From positions 8,366 to 53,092 of the forward strand of contig PMBI01000055.1 of the NCBI GenBank assembly GCA_003153775.1: a stretch of DNA of 44,727 nucleotides, written 5' to 3'. Made by a program: the position numbers and the translations under genes. The DNA is from Syntrophaceae bacterium (GTDB lineage: Bacteria; Desulfobacterota; Syntrophia; Syntrophales; UBA2185). Positions within the stretch are counted from its first letter, which is position 1. Each line of letters opens with the position of its first letter. Below are positions 1-8,070 of the stretch, one piece after another. The notes beneath the pieces are model-generated. The model saw only the letters and a list, made by a program, of their open reading frames with translations. It was not told the DNA's origin and ran no database searches.

Positions 1-1
1 C

Positions 2-127
2 CCCGGAATGATGCTTTGGCGGGAGAAGTTGTTCTCTTTCATGACCCGTAACGCCCTTCCTGAGACTGATTTCTTCAGGATACCGCCTGAGAGGGTCGTT
101 GAGTTGGGCATACAGATTGAATTGTAG
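2..127 (+). CDS. kup: Kup potassium uptake protein, C-terminal fragment (5' end outside window)
   Basis: The first 41 codons of the window are open up to a TAG at 125-127 and read as the extreme C-terminus of a Kup/HAK/KT low-affinity K+ symporter. The recognisable pieces are an FxxMxRNA stretch followed by a TDFFRIPP segment and a closing RVVELGxQIEL, which is how many bacterial Kup proteins end. In the family this part is the cytoplasmic tail behind 12 membrane helices; the membrane part lies upstream, outside the window. The match is from memory of the family tail and is quite specific, but only about 6% of the protein is visible. It is the first of three potassium transport systems in this window. 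Confidence 0.85.
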   Translation, partial: PGMMLWREKLFSFMTRNALPETDFFRIPPERVVELGIQIEL

Positions 128-431
128 CTTAGCCGGGGCCTTGCCTCATCAATCGCTCCTCGACAGATATATGTCCCTTTGACAAAGGGAGCAGCAGGGG
201 ATTTTCCGGCAAGTCAGTTTCGTGGAAGAGACTGTAAGGTCGCGAGTCAAGCAGACGAAACCATGTCGACCCGCCACATGTCAATTCAATTCCCTCGCTT
301 TACTCGGAATAAACTCCGGGAGAAATCTTTCTTGTTGAAAGTAGCTGACGGTATCGCCCTCCAGAACAACATTTCACTTTGAGAAAGCAAACACGAAAAA
401 TCATGATCAGCATGCCCATGGCATAGAAGTT
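128..431. other. Intergenic region without a supported gene
   Basis: About 300 bases lie between the kup stop and the stop of the CHASE3 gene, which converges on it. A 67-codon plus-strand frame (179-382) has no ribosome binding site and resembles no family I know, so I do not call it. The only clear structure is the perfect inverted repeat at 174-190. No T-run follows it, so it is not a convincing intrinsic terminator. On the minus strand, past the CHASE3 stop, I looked for a continuing HAMP or kinase frame and found none. Confidence 0.5.
174..190. repeat. Perfect 7-bp inverted repeat with 3-base loop
   Basis: TCCCTTT and AAAGGGA flank the loop GAC. The repeat sits 47 bases after the kup stop. 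It can form a 7-bp stem, but it is followed by GC-containing sequence rather than a T-run. It may be a weak or Rho-assisted terminator for kup, a transcript-end stabiliser, or a binding site. Confidence 0.5.
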
Positions 432-1193
432 TCATTGATCTCTATCCGCCGCTGACACGATTGCCTTTCTCTTGTTAAAAAGATGCCGAGCAATGAGGCG
501 TGTTGCCAATCCGATAAATAACGCCAGAATAATAGCCAGATAGTCGCGCTTACGAATGGCATTGATCTCTTGTACTCGTTCGGTCAGTAATTGTTCTTCT
601 TCGTTTTGCATGGAATTTAAGTTGGCGCGTATTTCATCCATCGTCCGTTTCCCGTAGGCGAGGTGATTATATATTCTTGTATCGAAGGTCATTCCCGTGG
701 TAAAAAAACGAAAGGTTTTCGATTTGGTGACGTACTGCTTTTGCCAAGTGAGGTCTGCCATTTGCCGGTCAATCAGGAGTTGAATTTCTTTCAGCAGGCG
801 CAGCTTATTAAGTCGCGGATCATGGCTCGGCTCTGCTTCAGCTAAAGCGCGTAGGTCTGACATTGCAAAGTGGAGTTTTTGCGACGCAGTAGCATAGGGC
901 TGTAGAAACTCATCGCGCCCGGTTAAAAGATAGCCGCGCATACCGGTTTCAGCATTGACCATCAAGGTGACAACTTCATTCAAGCCCCTGACCATCTGAA
1001 AGTGTCGCTGAATATCGGCTTGAATATTGGCACGCTGATGATTGCCGAAAAGGGCTAAAACGGCGGAGATGGTGATTGCAAGTAGCGGCAGTATTAGCAG
1101 TATTTTTTCCTGCCTATGCAACGGAATCTGTCGCCATAGGCGCGTCACTGGCTGAAAGAAACGCTTACCTATACTTATAATTGTTTGCATCAT
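432..1193 (-). CDS. CHASE3-domain membrane sensor module lacking any output domain
   Basis: About 253 residues: a short basic N-terminus, a first membrane helix (residues about 30-50 of this start), an extracytoplasmic CHASE3 domain, a second helix near the C-terminus, then about 20 basic residues and a stop. The CHASE3 signature is clear: an asparagine-rich entry helix, then the AETGMRGYLLTGRDEFLQPY stretch. CHASE3 is normally the N-terminal sensing domain of histidine kinases, diguanylate cyclases or chemoreceptors. Here the frame ends where a HAMP linker would begin. It could be a truncated kinase gene or a stand-alone partner protein. I chose the ATG at 1193 (a second ATG follows at 1190) because the longer frame begins at a TTG (1247) that is itself the probable -35 box. 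A weak Shine-Dalgarno (CAGG) precedes the ATG. Confidence 0.75.
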   Translation of the reverse strand: MMQTIISIGKRFFQPVTRLWRQIPLHRQEKILLILPLLAITISAVLALFGNHQRANIQADIQRHFQMVRGLNEVVTLMVNAETGMRGYLLTGRDEFLQPYATASQKLHFAMSDLRALAEAEPSHDPRLNKLRLLKEIQLLIDRQMADLTWQKQYVTKSKTFRFFTTGMTFDTRIYNHLAYGKRTMDEIRANLNSMQNEEEQLLTERVQEINAIRKRDYLAIILALFIGLATRLIARHLFNKRKAIVSAADRDQ

Positions 1194-1217
1194 CGCATTG
1201 CCTGACCTGTGTTTATA

Positions 1218-1247
1218 CTTGTACCATACATGCGCGGGGCAGGTCAA
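1218..1247 (-). promoter_or_regulatory. Candidate sigma70 promoter for the CHASE3 gene
   Basis: On the minus strand, TTGACC at 1247-1242 is separated by 18 bases from TACAAG at 1223-1218. That is a good -35 and a mediocre -10. It places the transcript start near 1211, just before the chosen ATG at 1193. Confidence 0.35.
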
Positions 1248-1381
1248 GACGGTGAGAGTTCCACAGAAACAGGTCCACCTGTGGAGTTAGTTTTCGGTCA
1301 TTTGGAAGGTCTTATAGTCTAAGTGGTAACTCAGACGCGGACAGATGAGTCATGCCCGAGTGTGACGGGGCGCCCGCCGGG

Positions 1382-1582
1382 TTATTTGCGGTCGATTTCG
1401 ATGTTTTCCTTGGTGCCGCTGTGGGAGACTGCGATCATGATGCCTAATCCAATCAATATTACGACTCCGATCACTGTCCATGCCATGCCAATGCTGGCCA
1501 ATACACCCATTTTCCATAGCGCGGCCAGAACACCGCCGATGAGCACGATATAACCGATAAGATACATGCCGGTCCATTTCAT
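1382..1582 (-). CDS. Small two-helix inner-membrane protein, unknown function
   Basis: A 66-residue protein with two hydrophobic segments (roughly residues 5-28 and 31-52) and a short charged C-terminal tail ending in EIDRK. I do not recognise the family. The gene looks real: it has a strong ribosome binding site (AGGAG seven bases before the ATG) and a near-consensus promoter upstream at 1643-1671. It therefore seems to be transcribed on its own, and strongly. Abundant two-helix proteins of this size are often stress-induced membrane proteins or modulators of larger membrane complexes, but nothing in the sequence decides this. Confidence 0.75.
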   Translation of the reverse strand: MKWTGMYLIGYIVLIGGVLAALWKMGVLASIGMAWTVIGVVILIGLGIMIAVSHSGTKENIEIDRK

Positions 1583-1642
1583 GATGAGTCTCCTGTGGAT
1601 CAGATACTGTAGTTTGATAATGTATTGCTTTCGATGGATAGA

Positions 1643-1671
1643 AGTATAGGGGGGCTGTTTTTACTTGTCAA
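1643..1671 (-). promoter_or_regulatory. Near-consensus sigma70 promoter for the 66-residue membrane protein
   Basis: On the minus strand, TTGACA (1671-1666), 17 bases, then TATACT (1648-1643): 11 of 12 consensus positions with ideal spacing. The start would be near 1636, giving a leader of about 54 bases before the ATG at 1582. The spacer contains a run of six C. Confidence 0.7.
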
Positions 1672-1722
1672 TGGATATCTTGGGCGTTTCATCCCATTTC
1701 ATTTCTCTTCTCTTCTTCCGCA

Positions 1723-2577
1723 CTACACAATGGCCTTCATCAAATGACCATAACCGCGCACCCTTAGATTGTCATTACGACCTGCAAAGTAGCGTGCGTT
1801 TATTTCATCCGGACCCAAATCTTCCACCTCCTCAAAACCCGACGCCTTCAAGTCGGCAGTGAGCGAGGAAGGGTCAAAGAAGGTTCTCCAGGGTTCGCCC
1901 GCCTTCGCGACTCGATTCGAGAGAGCGTCGAATGCTGACCGCTGCTCGGGATTCAGCAAGGAAGGTGAAATAACATAATCGAAGACAACGCCGCTTCCTG
2001 TTGCCAGGCCGGCAATAAATTTCAGAGTTGAGGCGATAGTCTCTCCCGTCAAATAGGGGGTTACTCCCAAACACGAGAAAAATATTGGTTTACCGTGATC
2101 AATATCCGTCTGCTTGAGGCCATCCGCCATCGTCTCTGTTTCAAAATCCACCGGGATAAAGGTGAGCGATGCGGGGATAGAGATACCGGCTTCCTCCAGT
2201 CGCACGCGTTTCCAACTCTGTGTTGCCGGGTGATCAACCTCGAAAACAAGTAGTCTAGTCTGCGTATAAGGGTTTCTATACGCGAAGGTATCAAGGCCCG
2301 CGCCGAGGATCACGTATTGGCGGAGCCCTCTCCGGACGGCTTCACCCAGCGCGTCTTCGGCATAGCGGGAGCGCGCGGCGATGAAGGCTCTGAGCAACTC
2401 CGACCCGGGAGGGGCAGCGGACTGTTGCGGCGTAGCCTGCAGCGCCGCCAAACTTTCAGCACCTATGATACGCATCGCCAGGGGATCATCGAAGATCCGG
2501 GGTTCATCAAATATCTGGTGTGCGGAGCGATGCATCGCAGCTCCTTGCGCAGTCAAGCTGGGACGGCTTTCTATCAT
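1723..2577 (-). CDS. Class I SAM-dependent methyltransferase, TIGR00027 / leucine carboxyl methyltransferase type
   Basis: A 284-residue cytoplasmic protein with the layout of the TIGR00027 methyltransferases, relatives of leucine carboxyl methyltransferase best known from mycobacteria and actinomycetes. The N-terminus has the SLTAQ entry and an RIFDDPLA segment. Motif I is ILGAGLDTFAYR around residues 90-101, followed by the acidic FEVDHPATQ, where the aspartate contacts S-adenosylmethionine. The substrate is unknown; members methylate O-linked carboxyl or hydroxyl groups of small molecules. The ATG is preceded by AAGGG at good spacing. The gene starts 49 bases after the stop of the seven-PAS hybrid kinase on the same strand, so the two are probably co-transcribed, but no functional link is known. 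Confidence 0.85.
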   Translation of the reverse strand: MIESRPSLTAQGAAMHRSAHQIFDEPRIFDDPLAMRIIGAESLAALQATPQQSAAPPGSELLRAFIAARSRYAEDALGEAVRRGLRQYVILGAGLDTFAYRNPYTQTRLLVFEVDHPATQSWKRVRLEEAGISIPASLTFIPVDFETETMADGLKQTDIDHGKPIFFSCLGVTPYLTGETIASTLKFIAGLATGSGVVFDYVISPSLLNPEQRSAFDALSNRVAKAGEPWRTFFDPSSLTADLKASGFEEVEDLGPDEINARYFAGRNDNLRVRGYGHLMKAIV

Positions 2578-2626
2578 AATAGCCCTTGGATTCTGTATTT
2601 GCGGATGTTTCCTATTGGCGAGTATC

Positions 2627-5600
2627 TTACTTGTCGAGTTCCCTTCTTACGGCAATCCCGATTTTCTCCAATAGGTAGGGTTTCTTCACATATGCGCCGG
2701 CCCCGAACTCCTGTGTCCGCGTGACCCGCTCGGTCATCGCAAATCCGCTTACAATGATCGCTTTCTGGTCGTTGCGTACCGCAAGAATCCTGCGGTACGT
2801 CTCCAAACCGTCGATACCCGGATCCATAATCATGTCGAGGATAAGCAGATCAACGGGCTGTTCCTTCACGAATTCTATTGCCTCTTCACCGCTTGCGACG
2901 GAGTCTACCTTGTATCCGAGGCCTTCCAGCATGGCTGACGCGAGGAGACGTTGACCTTCCACGTCATCCACGACCAGAATGTGTTCACCGCGGCCCATGT
3001 ACTCGCTCTGGGGAACGGCCTGTTCAATCTTGGTTAAGGCTTCTCTGGTTACAGGGAAATGGAGGGTAAAGGTGGTCCCTTTTTTCTCTTTGCTCTCCAC
3101 ATCGATGTACCCGTCGTGATCTTTCACTGTGCCCCACACAACCGCCAGTCCGAGACCAGTGCCGCTCCTGCCCATCACCTTCTTCGTATAGAAAGGCTCG
3201 AAGATCCTCCCAATATCCGCGGCCGGAATTCCTGACCCAGTATCCGATACGGTAAGCACGGCATACTCCCCTTCCTGAGTTGTGTCATACCCGTGAATCG
3301 GCTTGTCCACGTAGCGGTTCTCGGTCCTGATCAGCACGTCTCCTGACACGGATATCGCCTCCGCGGCGTTGGAAAGCAGGTTCATCACCGTCTTGCTCAG
3401 ATGTACGGGCGAACCCTTGAGATTCAAAAGCTCTGCATCCAGAGATGTTTCAAATTGGACACCGGGATGATGAGATTTGATTCCCTCGAACTCCGGCGTC
3501 TGCAGGAAATCGGAGATGATCCTGTTGAGGTTTACCGTCTCCGAGACCAGCACGCCTCGCCTGGTAAGCGTGAGCAGGTCCTGGATGATTGCCGCGGCAC
3601 GCTGACCGCCCTTGAATATCTGCATTGCGTGCCTTTGAAAAGGGTTCTCCTGCGGGGCGTTTTGCAGAAGAAGCTCCGAATAGCCGACAAGAACCCCCAG
3701 AACATTGTTGAGGTCATGGGCCACTCCGCCCGCAAGCGTCCCTAATGCCTCCATCTTCTCGGCTCGCTGCAGGCGTTCCTGCAAAATCTTCTGCTTCTGT
3801 GCTTGCTGCTTGTGTTCTGAGATGTCGCGTGCAATCGCCAGAAGGCCCGTTCGCATTCCCTCAGAGTCACGTAAAAAACTATAGTGAATCTCAAACGGTA
3901 TAATGGAACCATCCTTGTGAAATAGTTCAATTTGCATGATAGTCGACTTGGCTGCATCATTTTGACCAGGGCTTTCTATCGCCATCTCTCTCGTTAATTT
4001 CTGGATGGCCATTTCGAAGGATGCGGGAGTAAAGGCTTCCTCCATCGTTCTCGCCATGGCTTCATCTACGGAAAATCCAAGTATACGGGAGACAGAAGGG
4101 CTTATGTATGTCAACCTTGTCGCCATATCTGTAGTTAAGATAATGTCGTTAGCGTTCTCAGCGAGCAGGCGGTATCTCTCTTCACTTTCCTGCAGTTCCT
4201 CCCGCGCGCGCTTGCTGTCTGTGATATCTCGAAACAGCCCCCTGAATCCCGCGGGCCGTCCTTCTGCATCCGTTATAAAAGAGGCGGAGCCCTCTACGGT
4301 TCTCTTGGCGCCATCTTTCGTGATCACGTTCCATTCAAACTGTGCGCGTGCAGTATGTGTTCTGTACACTTCGTTATAAAGTTTGAATATCTTCTCTGAA
4401 TTTTCTTTATCGGTGTATTTTTTGTAGTGCATACCCAATGTCTCTTCCTTACTGTAGCCAAGGAATCGTCGGGCCGCCTCATTGAAGAAGGTGAGCCGTC
4501 CCGTCAGGTCGAGTTCAATATATCCCTCTTCCATATTTTCTATGATGGCGCGGTATTTCTCTTCGCTCTGACGCAAAGCTGCCACGGCCTGCCTTCGTTC
4601 GGTGATGTCCCGGACGATGGCCTGGATCAGGACGTCATCACCGATCTTGATGCTGTTGAGACTGACTTCCGTGTCAAAGGGTGTGCCGTCATACCTTATG
4701 TGCCGCCATTCAAAAAACTGAAGTTCTCCTGACAGCGCGCGCGATATCTTCTCAATGGACTTCTCTCTGGAATCCCTTCCGTCCGGCTGGAAAGGGGGTG
4801 ATAAGGCATAGGGATGATTTCCGATGATCTGATCCATGGTACATCCGAACATTTCCAAGGTGACGGCGTTGCAGTCGATAAACTTATCCCCCTTGAGGAT
4901 GAATATGGCGTCGTTCGCGTAATGGAAGAGCGTCCCGTAACGTTGCTCACCTTCTTTCAGGGCCTCCTCCGCCCGCATGCGGTCGGTGACGTCCTTTGAG
5001 ACTACCGTCACTGCCGTCACTTCGCCGCCGCTTCCCACCACCGGACTGAGTGTCCGGATAAAGAACCTTCCGTCTCTCTCACTCCTATGATCCTGTTGAA
5101 TGGAAGCGCCGGTCTCAAAAACGATCTTCACGCTTTTCGCGAATTCGTGGGAATCTTTCTGGGAATGAAAATCACTGTACGGCCTTCCCACGATCCGGTC
5201 GAGCGGCATACCAAAGCGCTTCTGGTGTCCTTCATTCATAAAAAGGTACCTTTGCTCCGCGTCAATAATGTAGATCGAGTCTACAGTATGTACGAGAGCG
5301 CGATATTTCTCTTCGCTCTGACGCAAGGCTTCCTCGGCCTGCTTACGCTCGGCGATGTCTATGATGGTTCCTCTTATCCCCACGGCTTCATTCTGATGAA
5401 TCTTATTCGAGGCATAGATGAGTCCGATAAACGTGCTGCCGTCTTTCCTGACGAAGGTAAATTCCTGGCCGGGGATTGATGTCTCCTGCATTACCCGCCC
5501 AATACTCTCTCCGACTCTCTGCCATTCCTCGGGTGGAAAAAACTGAAGTGCGTTCATACCCTCTTTGTAATCCTCTTGATTATACCTGAAGACTTCGAGG

Positions 5601-6682
5601 GCAGTGCGATTAAAGGAAATGATGCTGCCCGCGGTATCAACTTCAAAAATTGATATCGGCAGGAAATCTGTCAATTCACGGTACCGCTTCTCACTTTCCC
5701 GAAGCGCCTGCTGGCTCTCCAAGAGTTCAGCATACTTCTGGCGAAGCTCCTCGTCGTAGGCTGACAGTTGTCCATATGCTGCGCTCAGTTCTTCATGCTT
5801 CGCCTTTAAATCTCTTGCTATCTGCCGCTTCTCGGTTACATCCCGGATCGTTCCCCGGTATCCGAACACATTCCCATCAGCATCCTTCCACACAACCGAT
5901 GTAAGAAGGACGTGAATAACAGAACCGTCTTTCCTCCTCATGTCGAAGGGATATTCCTTGACGTATCCTTCCTTGCGCATGTGGGAGATGAACCTGTCTC
6001 TCTGCGTGGGATCAGCATACAAGTTCCGAATCTGCACATTCTTTAATTCCTCTCTGCTCGCATAGCCGAAGAGCTCGACCGCTGCATCATTCAGGTCAAT
6101 CCATTTTCCTTCCACCGAACTGATAAACACGCAGTCCCTCGATGTCTCGAAGAATGCCCTGTATCGCTCTTCGCTGTCGCGCAGGGCTTCTTCCGCATGC
6201 TTCCGCACTGTGATATTGGTCGCGGCCCCCATCATCCGGACCGGGTTTCCCATCCGGTCGCGAAGAATATAGATGCGGTGATTAACATAAACATAGGCCC
6301 CGCCTGCAGTGCGGATCCGGTATTCATTTGAGCCGAATTCCCGGTCGCTCTTCATCAACCTTCCCATACCCAAAACCATCCGGTCACGATCGTCCGGGTG
6401 TATAGCCTGAATCCACCAGTTCCACGGATCATTTATTACTTCGGGGACGCCCAATGCCTTCTGCATCCCCTCATTACACCAGAGTTGATTCTTGGCCACG
6501 TCCCAATCGTGGATGGCATCGTTTGTGGCTATTGACAGCATGGCAAGTCTCTCATCAGACTTCCGCAGCTCTGAAGCCTTCAGTCTGAGCTTATTCCGTG
6601 CTTTTTCGAGCTTCGACACCTTCAGGCGCAAAGAAATCAATCCATCGACAAGCTCCTTCTTGGTCCTGGTATAGTCCTTCAT
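2627..6682 (-). CDS. Cytoplasmic hybrid histidine kinase with seven PAS domains and a C-terminal receiver
   Basis: A 1351-residue protein without membrane segments. Order: N-terminal coiled coil (about 1-42); seven PAS domains at about 44-165, 170-288, 328-447, 455-570, 575-698, 705-824 and 830-955, most introduced by a SEExYR-type linker; a coiled coil at about 289-325 between the second and third; HisKA with the phosphoacceptor His989 (GGVAHDLNN); HATPase with N box, DTGSGIP and GTGLGL motifs at about 1080-1200; and a receiver (about 1228-1348) with phosphoacceptor Asp1283 (LILDM). The GGxAHDxNN H-box puts it in the NtrB-like/HPK4 group common in deltaproteobacteria. The internal receiver has no DNA-binding output, so it may feed a phosphorelay or act as a phosphate sink. 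The signal is cytoplasmic but unknown (PAS can bind haem, flavin or small ligands). AAGGAG precedes the ATG. It is divergent from the TRAP operon, which it might control. Confidence 0.95.
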   Translation of the reverse strand: MKDYTRTKKELVDGLISLRLKVSKLEKARNKLRLKASELRKSDERLAMLSIATNDAIHDWDVAKNQLWCNEGMQKALGVPEVINDPWNWWIQAIHPDDRDRMVLGMGRLMKSDREFGSNEYRIRTAGGAYVYVNHRIYILRDRMGNPVRMMGAATNITVRKHAEEALRDSEERYRAFFETSRDCVFISSVEGKWIDLNDAAVELFGYASREELKNVQIRNLYADPTQRDRFISHMRKEGYVKEYPFDMRRKDGSVIHVLLTSVVWKDADGNVFGYRGTIRDVTEKRQIARDLKAKHEELSAAYGQLSAYDEELRQKYAELLESQQALRESEKRYRELTDFLPISIFEVDTAGSIISFNRTALEVFRYNQEDYKEGMNALQFFPPEEWQRVGESIGRVMQETSIPGQEFTFVRKDGSTFIGLIYASNKIHQNEAVGIRGTIIDIAERKQAEEALRQSEEKYRALVHTVDSIYIIDAEQRYLFMNEGHQKRFGMPLDRIVGRPYSDFHSQKDSHEFAKSVKIVFETGASIQQDHRSERDGRFFIRTLSPVVGSGGEVTAVTVVSKDVTDRMRAEEALKEGEQRYGTLFHYANDAIFILKGDKFIDCNAVTLEMFGCTMDQIIGNHPYALSPPFQPDGRDSREKSIEKISRALSGELQFFEWRHIRYDGTPFDTEVSLNSIKIGDDVLIQAIVRDITERRQAVAALRQSEEKYRAIIENMEEGYIELDLTGRLTFFNEAARRFLGYSKEETLGMHYKKYTDKENSEKIFKLYNEVYRTHTARAQFEWNVITKDGAKRTVEGSASFITDAEGRPAGFRGLFRDITDSKRAREELQESEERYRLLAENANDIILTTDMATRLTYISPSVSRILGFSVDEAMARTMEEAFTPASFEMAIQKLTREMAIESPGQNDAAKSTIMQIELFHKDGSIIPFEIHYSFLRDSEGMRTGLLAIARDISEHKQQAQKQKILQERLQRAEKMEALGTLAGGVAHDLNNVLGVLVGYSELLLQNAPQENPFQRHAMQIFKGGQRAAAIIQDLLTLTRRGVLVSETVNLNRIISDFLQTPEFEGIKSHHPGVQFETSLDAELLNLKGSPVHLSKTVMNLLSNAAEAISVSGDVLIRTENRYVDKPIHGYDTTQEGEYAVLTVSDTGSGIPAADIGRIFEPFYTKKVMGRSGTGLGLAVVWGTVKDHDGYIDVESKEKKGTTFTLHFPVTREALTKIEQAVPQSEYMGRGEHILVVDDVEGQRLLASAMLEGLGYKVDSVASGEEAIEFVKEQPVDLLILDMIMDPGIDGLETYRRILAVRNDQKAIIVSGFAMTERVTRTQEFGAGAYVKKPYLLEKIGIAVRRELDK

Positions 6683-6718
6683 GTTCGGTTCTCCTTATTT
6701 ACCCTGGCGCGGACACGC

Positions 6719-6752
6719 AAAAACCCCGCCTCCTTTTAGGAAAACGGGGTTT
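6719..6752 (-). terminator. Terminator-like hairpin in the leader of the hybrid kinase
   Basis: AAACCCCG at 6721-6728 pairs with CGGGGTTT at 6745-6752. A smaller inner pairing (TCC/GGA) lies in the 16-base loop. Read on the minus strand, the stem ends in five T at 6723-6719, so it works best as a terminator or attenuator for transcription running towards the kinase, whose ATG is 37 bases further on. No minus-strand gene lies behind it that would need termination. Leader attenuation is therefore a reasonable reading; a bidirectional insulator between the divergent genes is the alternative. Confidence 0.5.
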
Positions 6753-6924
6753 CAGTAATCAGTTCATAGCATCCTCGTACAAGACTGAAGAGTTTATGAA
6801 TCTTTGTCTCTGACCTTTCGCGTGCGTCTTTAACTACCACGATTCACACTGTAAAGCTACCATGAAAAGAGACTCTGACGCTGAGGAGAAGAACGGCCTG
6901 TGCGTATTTTTTCGCAGTGTTGCA

Positions 6925-6953
6925 TTGACAGACGGCCTTTTTATAAATACAAG
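6925..6953 (+). promoter_or_regulatory. Candidate sigma70 promoter of the TRAP operon
   Basis: TTGACA at 6925-6930, 17 bases, then TACAAG at 6948-6953, with an AT-rich stretch (TTTATAAA) in the spacer. The -35 is perfect and the -10 has four of six matches. Transcription would start near 6960, about 50 bases before the preferred dctP ATG. Confidence 0.45.
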
Positions 6954-7011
6954 TAACAATCATTTATAGGGCAACATGAAGAAACTGTTCAATTCAAAAA
7001 GGGAGGGTAAC

Positions 7012-8070
7012 ATGAAAGCAAGATGGATCGGATGTCTTGTCGTTCTTTCTTATGTCCTTGGATTCGCAGCCGTAGGATTCTCGGCCAATTACAAACCCGA
7101 GTACAAGATGAGCATCGTGGTTGGTCCCACGACTTCCTGGGGCATGGGGGGCGCCAAGTTCGCTGAGCTGGTGAAGGAGAGAACAAACGGACGGATCAAT
7201 ATCAAGGTGTACTACAGCGGCCAGCTCTATGCAGGGAAACAGACCAACGAATTCCTCCTTCTGAAGCAGGGCGTGGCGGATTTTGCTCTCGGCTCGACGA
7301 TCAACTGGTCACCGGCGGTCAGGGAACTAAACCTCTTTGCCCTGCCGTTCTTCTTCAACGGCAGTTACAAGGCCCTTGACGCGGTTGAAAGCGGCGACGT
7401 CGGGAAAAAGATATTTAAGATCCTCGATGAAAAGGGTGTTGTTGCCATGGGGTGGGGAGAAAACGGTTTCCGCGAGATAACCAACAGTAAAAGGTCTGTA
7501 AAGAAACCTGCGGATCTCAACGGACTCAAGATCCGGGTCGTCGGCTCACCCATCTTCATTGATATCTTCAAGTCCCTGGGCGCCAATCCCATATCCATGA
7601 ACTGGGGTGAAGCCCTAAGCGCCTTCCAGGCGGGAACCGTGGACGGGCAAGAAAACCCTGTGACGGGAATCATCATTCCCTATAAACTCTGGCAGGTCAA
7701 TAAATACTGCACGTTCTGGAATTACGTCATCGATCCCCTGATCCTGGCTGTCAGCAAAGAAACCTGGAATGCGTTTGATGCGAAGAACCAGGCGATTATC
7801 CGCAAGGCCGCCTTGGATGCCGCCCGCTGGCAGAAAAAATCCGCCCGTGAAGGCCTTGAGGGAAGCAGCGACTCTCTGAATATTCTTAAACAGAATGGAA
7901 TGGATGTCTATGTTCTGACAGCGGAGGACGTGAAAGCCTTCAAGGACAAGGTAAAGCCTGTTTATGACCGGTGGGTCCCCGAGATCGGCGCCGATCTTGT
8001 GCAAGCAGCCGAGAAAGCAGTCCAGAGCGCTGAAAGAAAGGCACCGGCCAAGAGGCTCCCTAAGAAATAA
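7012..8070 (+). CDS. dctP: TRAP transporter solute-binding protein (DctP family)
   Basis: Periplasmic substrate-binding subunit of a tripartite ATP-independent transporter, about 352 residues. It has a signal peptide (MKARWIG, hydrophobic core, cleavage near FSA-NYK), then the DctP fold. The segment GLKIRVVGSP with its conserved arginine, which in characterised members binds the substrate carboxylate, and the downstream WGEALSAFQAGTVDGQENP block are family hallmarks. The substrate is likely an organic acid, but which one cannot be read. I start at 7012, not at the in-frame ATG at 6976, because a strong site (GGGAGGG, four bases before ATG) precedes it and the signal peptide then begins correctly. 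First gene of a tight dctP-Q-M operon. Confidence 0.93.
   Translation: MKARWIGCLVVLSYVLGFAAVGFSANYKPEYKMSIVVGPTTSWGMGGAKFAELVKERTNGRINIKVYYSGQLYAGKQTNEFLLLKQGVADFALGSTINWSPAVRELNLFALPFFFNGSYKALDAVESGDVGKKIFKILDEKGVVAMGWGENGFREITNSKRSVKKPADLNGLKIRVVGSPIFIDIFKSLGANPISMNWGEALSAFQAGTVDGQENPVTGIIIPYKLWQVNKYCTFWNYVIDPLILAVSKETWNAFDAKNQAIIRKAALDAARWQKKSAREGLEGSSDSLNILKQNGMDVYVLTAEDVKAFKDKVKPVYDRWVPEIGADLVQAAEKAVQSAERKAPAKRLPKK

Larger units (their letters stand above)
6683..7011. other. Divergent intergenic region between hybrid kinase and TRAP operon
   Basis: About 330 bases hold the kinase ribosome binding site, the hairpin at 6719-6752 and a candidate TRAP promoter at 6925-6953. I compared the leader with the c-di-GMP-I riboswitch pattern from memory and saw no match. 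An upstream in-frame ATG at 6976 exists but is not preferred as the dctP start. Confidence 0.5.

Noticed and set aside
179-382. 67-codon plus-strand open frame downstream of kup
   Set aside because: No ribosome binding site, no recognisable family, and it starts within the inverted repeat; probably chance.
1350-1577. 75-codon minus-strand frame overlapping the small membrane protein
   Set aside because: Arg/His-rich, out of frame with the good ribosome binding site used by the gene at 1382-1582.
6683-6975. Cyclic-di-GMP riboswitch in the kinase leader
   Set aside because: The leader has a terminator-like hairpin but none of the conserved c-di-GMP-I aptamer segments I looked for.
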